Below are positions 63,741-64,000 of a DNA stretch of 64,000 nucleotides, piece after piece. The notes under the pieces are model-generated. The model saw nothing but the letters and a program-made list of their open reading frames with translations. It was not told the DNA's origin and did not search any database. The number at the start of each line of letters is the position of its first letter. Within the stretch, counting starts at the first letter, position 1. Source of the stretch: Orbilia blumenaviensis (lineage: Eukaryota > Ascomycota > Orbiliomycetes > Orbiliales > Orbiliaceae); NCBI GenBank assembly GCA_036872755.1, contig JAVHNS010000001.1, positions 2,170,001 through 2,234,000 on the forward strand, read 5' to 3'. The position numbers were made by a program, and so were the translations under genes.

Positions 63741-64000
63741 ATGTATCAAGATATGTTGATAACCCTCTCTGCCACTCCGGGCCTCCCAGATGGCCAATCC
63801 GGACCGCAAGCCCAACCTCTAGCTTCCCCCTCAGCCCTCCCACCATACACTCAGACCCCATCCTCCGTCTCTATCAAATTCGAACTCTCATACCCACCTC
63901 CAACCCTCCAGAATCCAATTGTTCCAATCTACCGTTCCCAAGGCTTCCTCTCACCCCTATCAAACGGCTCACCGCCTGAATACCGCCGCTCTCTTCAAAA
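63741..64000 (+). CDS. Unrecognised protein, 5' fragment
   Basis: An ATG at 63741 opens a frame that stays open for 86 codons to the window edge. The residues are Pro/Ser/Gln-rich (GLPDGQSGPQAQPLASPSA, then LPPYTQTPSSVSIKFELSYP) and later RSQGFLSPLSNGSPPEYR. The segment SIKFELSYPPPTLQNPIVPI could be the first strand of a beta-rich domain, but I cannot name it. Coding status is supported by the open frame and by codon choice that differs from the AT-rich DNA upstream. A later ATG at 63753 is also possible. Confidence 0.5.
   Translation, partial: MYQDMLITLSATPGLPDGQSGPQAQPLASPSALPPYTQTPSSVSIKFELSYPPPTLQNPIVPIYRSQGFLSPLSNGSPPEYRRSLQ

Overview
The window is 64 kb of chromosome from a filamentous ascomycete (Pezizomycotina). 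This rests on spliced genes with short introns (mostly 50-120 nt, GTAAGT/GTATGT donors, CTAAC/CTAAT-like branch points), fungal-only cell-wall and peroxisome/autophagy-type proteins, and long pyrimidine-rich leaders. Wide intergenic gaps packed with homopolymer runs and TA-rich low-complexity DNA would fit an early-diverging lineage such as Orbiliomycetes or Pezizomycetes, but that placement is only an inference. I rebuilt exon-intron structures by hand; every spliced gene model listed keeps its reading frame through all junctions.

Layout, left to right. 1-215: start of a VOC/glyoxalase-fold protein (minus, cut by the edge). 0.7-2.8 kb: GPI transamidase subunit GAA1 (plus). 3.2-4.0 kb: ribosome-export zinc finger BUD20 (minus). 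5.5-8.6 kb: mitochondrial aconitase ACO1 (plus). 10.1-12.7 kb: CSR1-like Sec14/CRAL-TRIO lipid-transfer protein (minus). 13.8-14.6 kb: small coiled-coil protein, possibly BLOC-1 subunit 2-like (plus). 14.8-16.1 kb: ribosome assembly protein RSA3 (minus). 17.2-18.9 kb: GH72 beta-1,3-glucanosyltransferase GAS/GEL (minus), divergent across 5.9 kb of low-complexity DNA from FKS1 beta-1,3-glucan synthase (24.8-30.7 kb, plus). 32.9-33.7 kb: a disordered hypothetical protein. 35.5-38.0 kb: ecdysoneless/SGT1 (ECD) homologue (minus). 39.6-41.3 kb: MFS transporter (plus). 42.0-45.5 kb: SAGA subunit SPT7 (minus). 46.8-51.6 kb: sterol glucosyltransferase ATG26 (minus). 54.9-55.9 kb: Ran-binding MOG1 (plus). 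56.2-56.5 kb: a decayed SnoaL-like gene (minus). 57.0-59.0 kb: two neighbouring small two-membrane-segment proteins of similar build (plus). 59.3-61.4 kb: GCNA/SprT-type nuclear metalloprotease (minus). 63.7 kb to edge: start of an unrecognised gene (plus).

Most genes are housekeeping and not an operon. The clearest functional pairing is GAS/GEL with FKS1, the enzyme that synthesises beta-1,3-glucan and one that elongates and branches it, sharing one upstream region. GAA1 attaches the GPI anchor that the GAS/GEL protein needs, so three cell-wall steps lie within 31 kb. I found no CRISPR, tRNA, rRNA or intact transposon. The items most worth a second look are the divergent FKS1 hot-spot residues, the overlapping upstream ORF at the FKS1 start, the repeated SUMO-interaction-like motifs in the GCNA homologue, the two small membrane proteins at 57-59 kb, and the decayed SnoaL-like gene.
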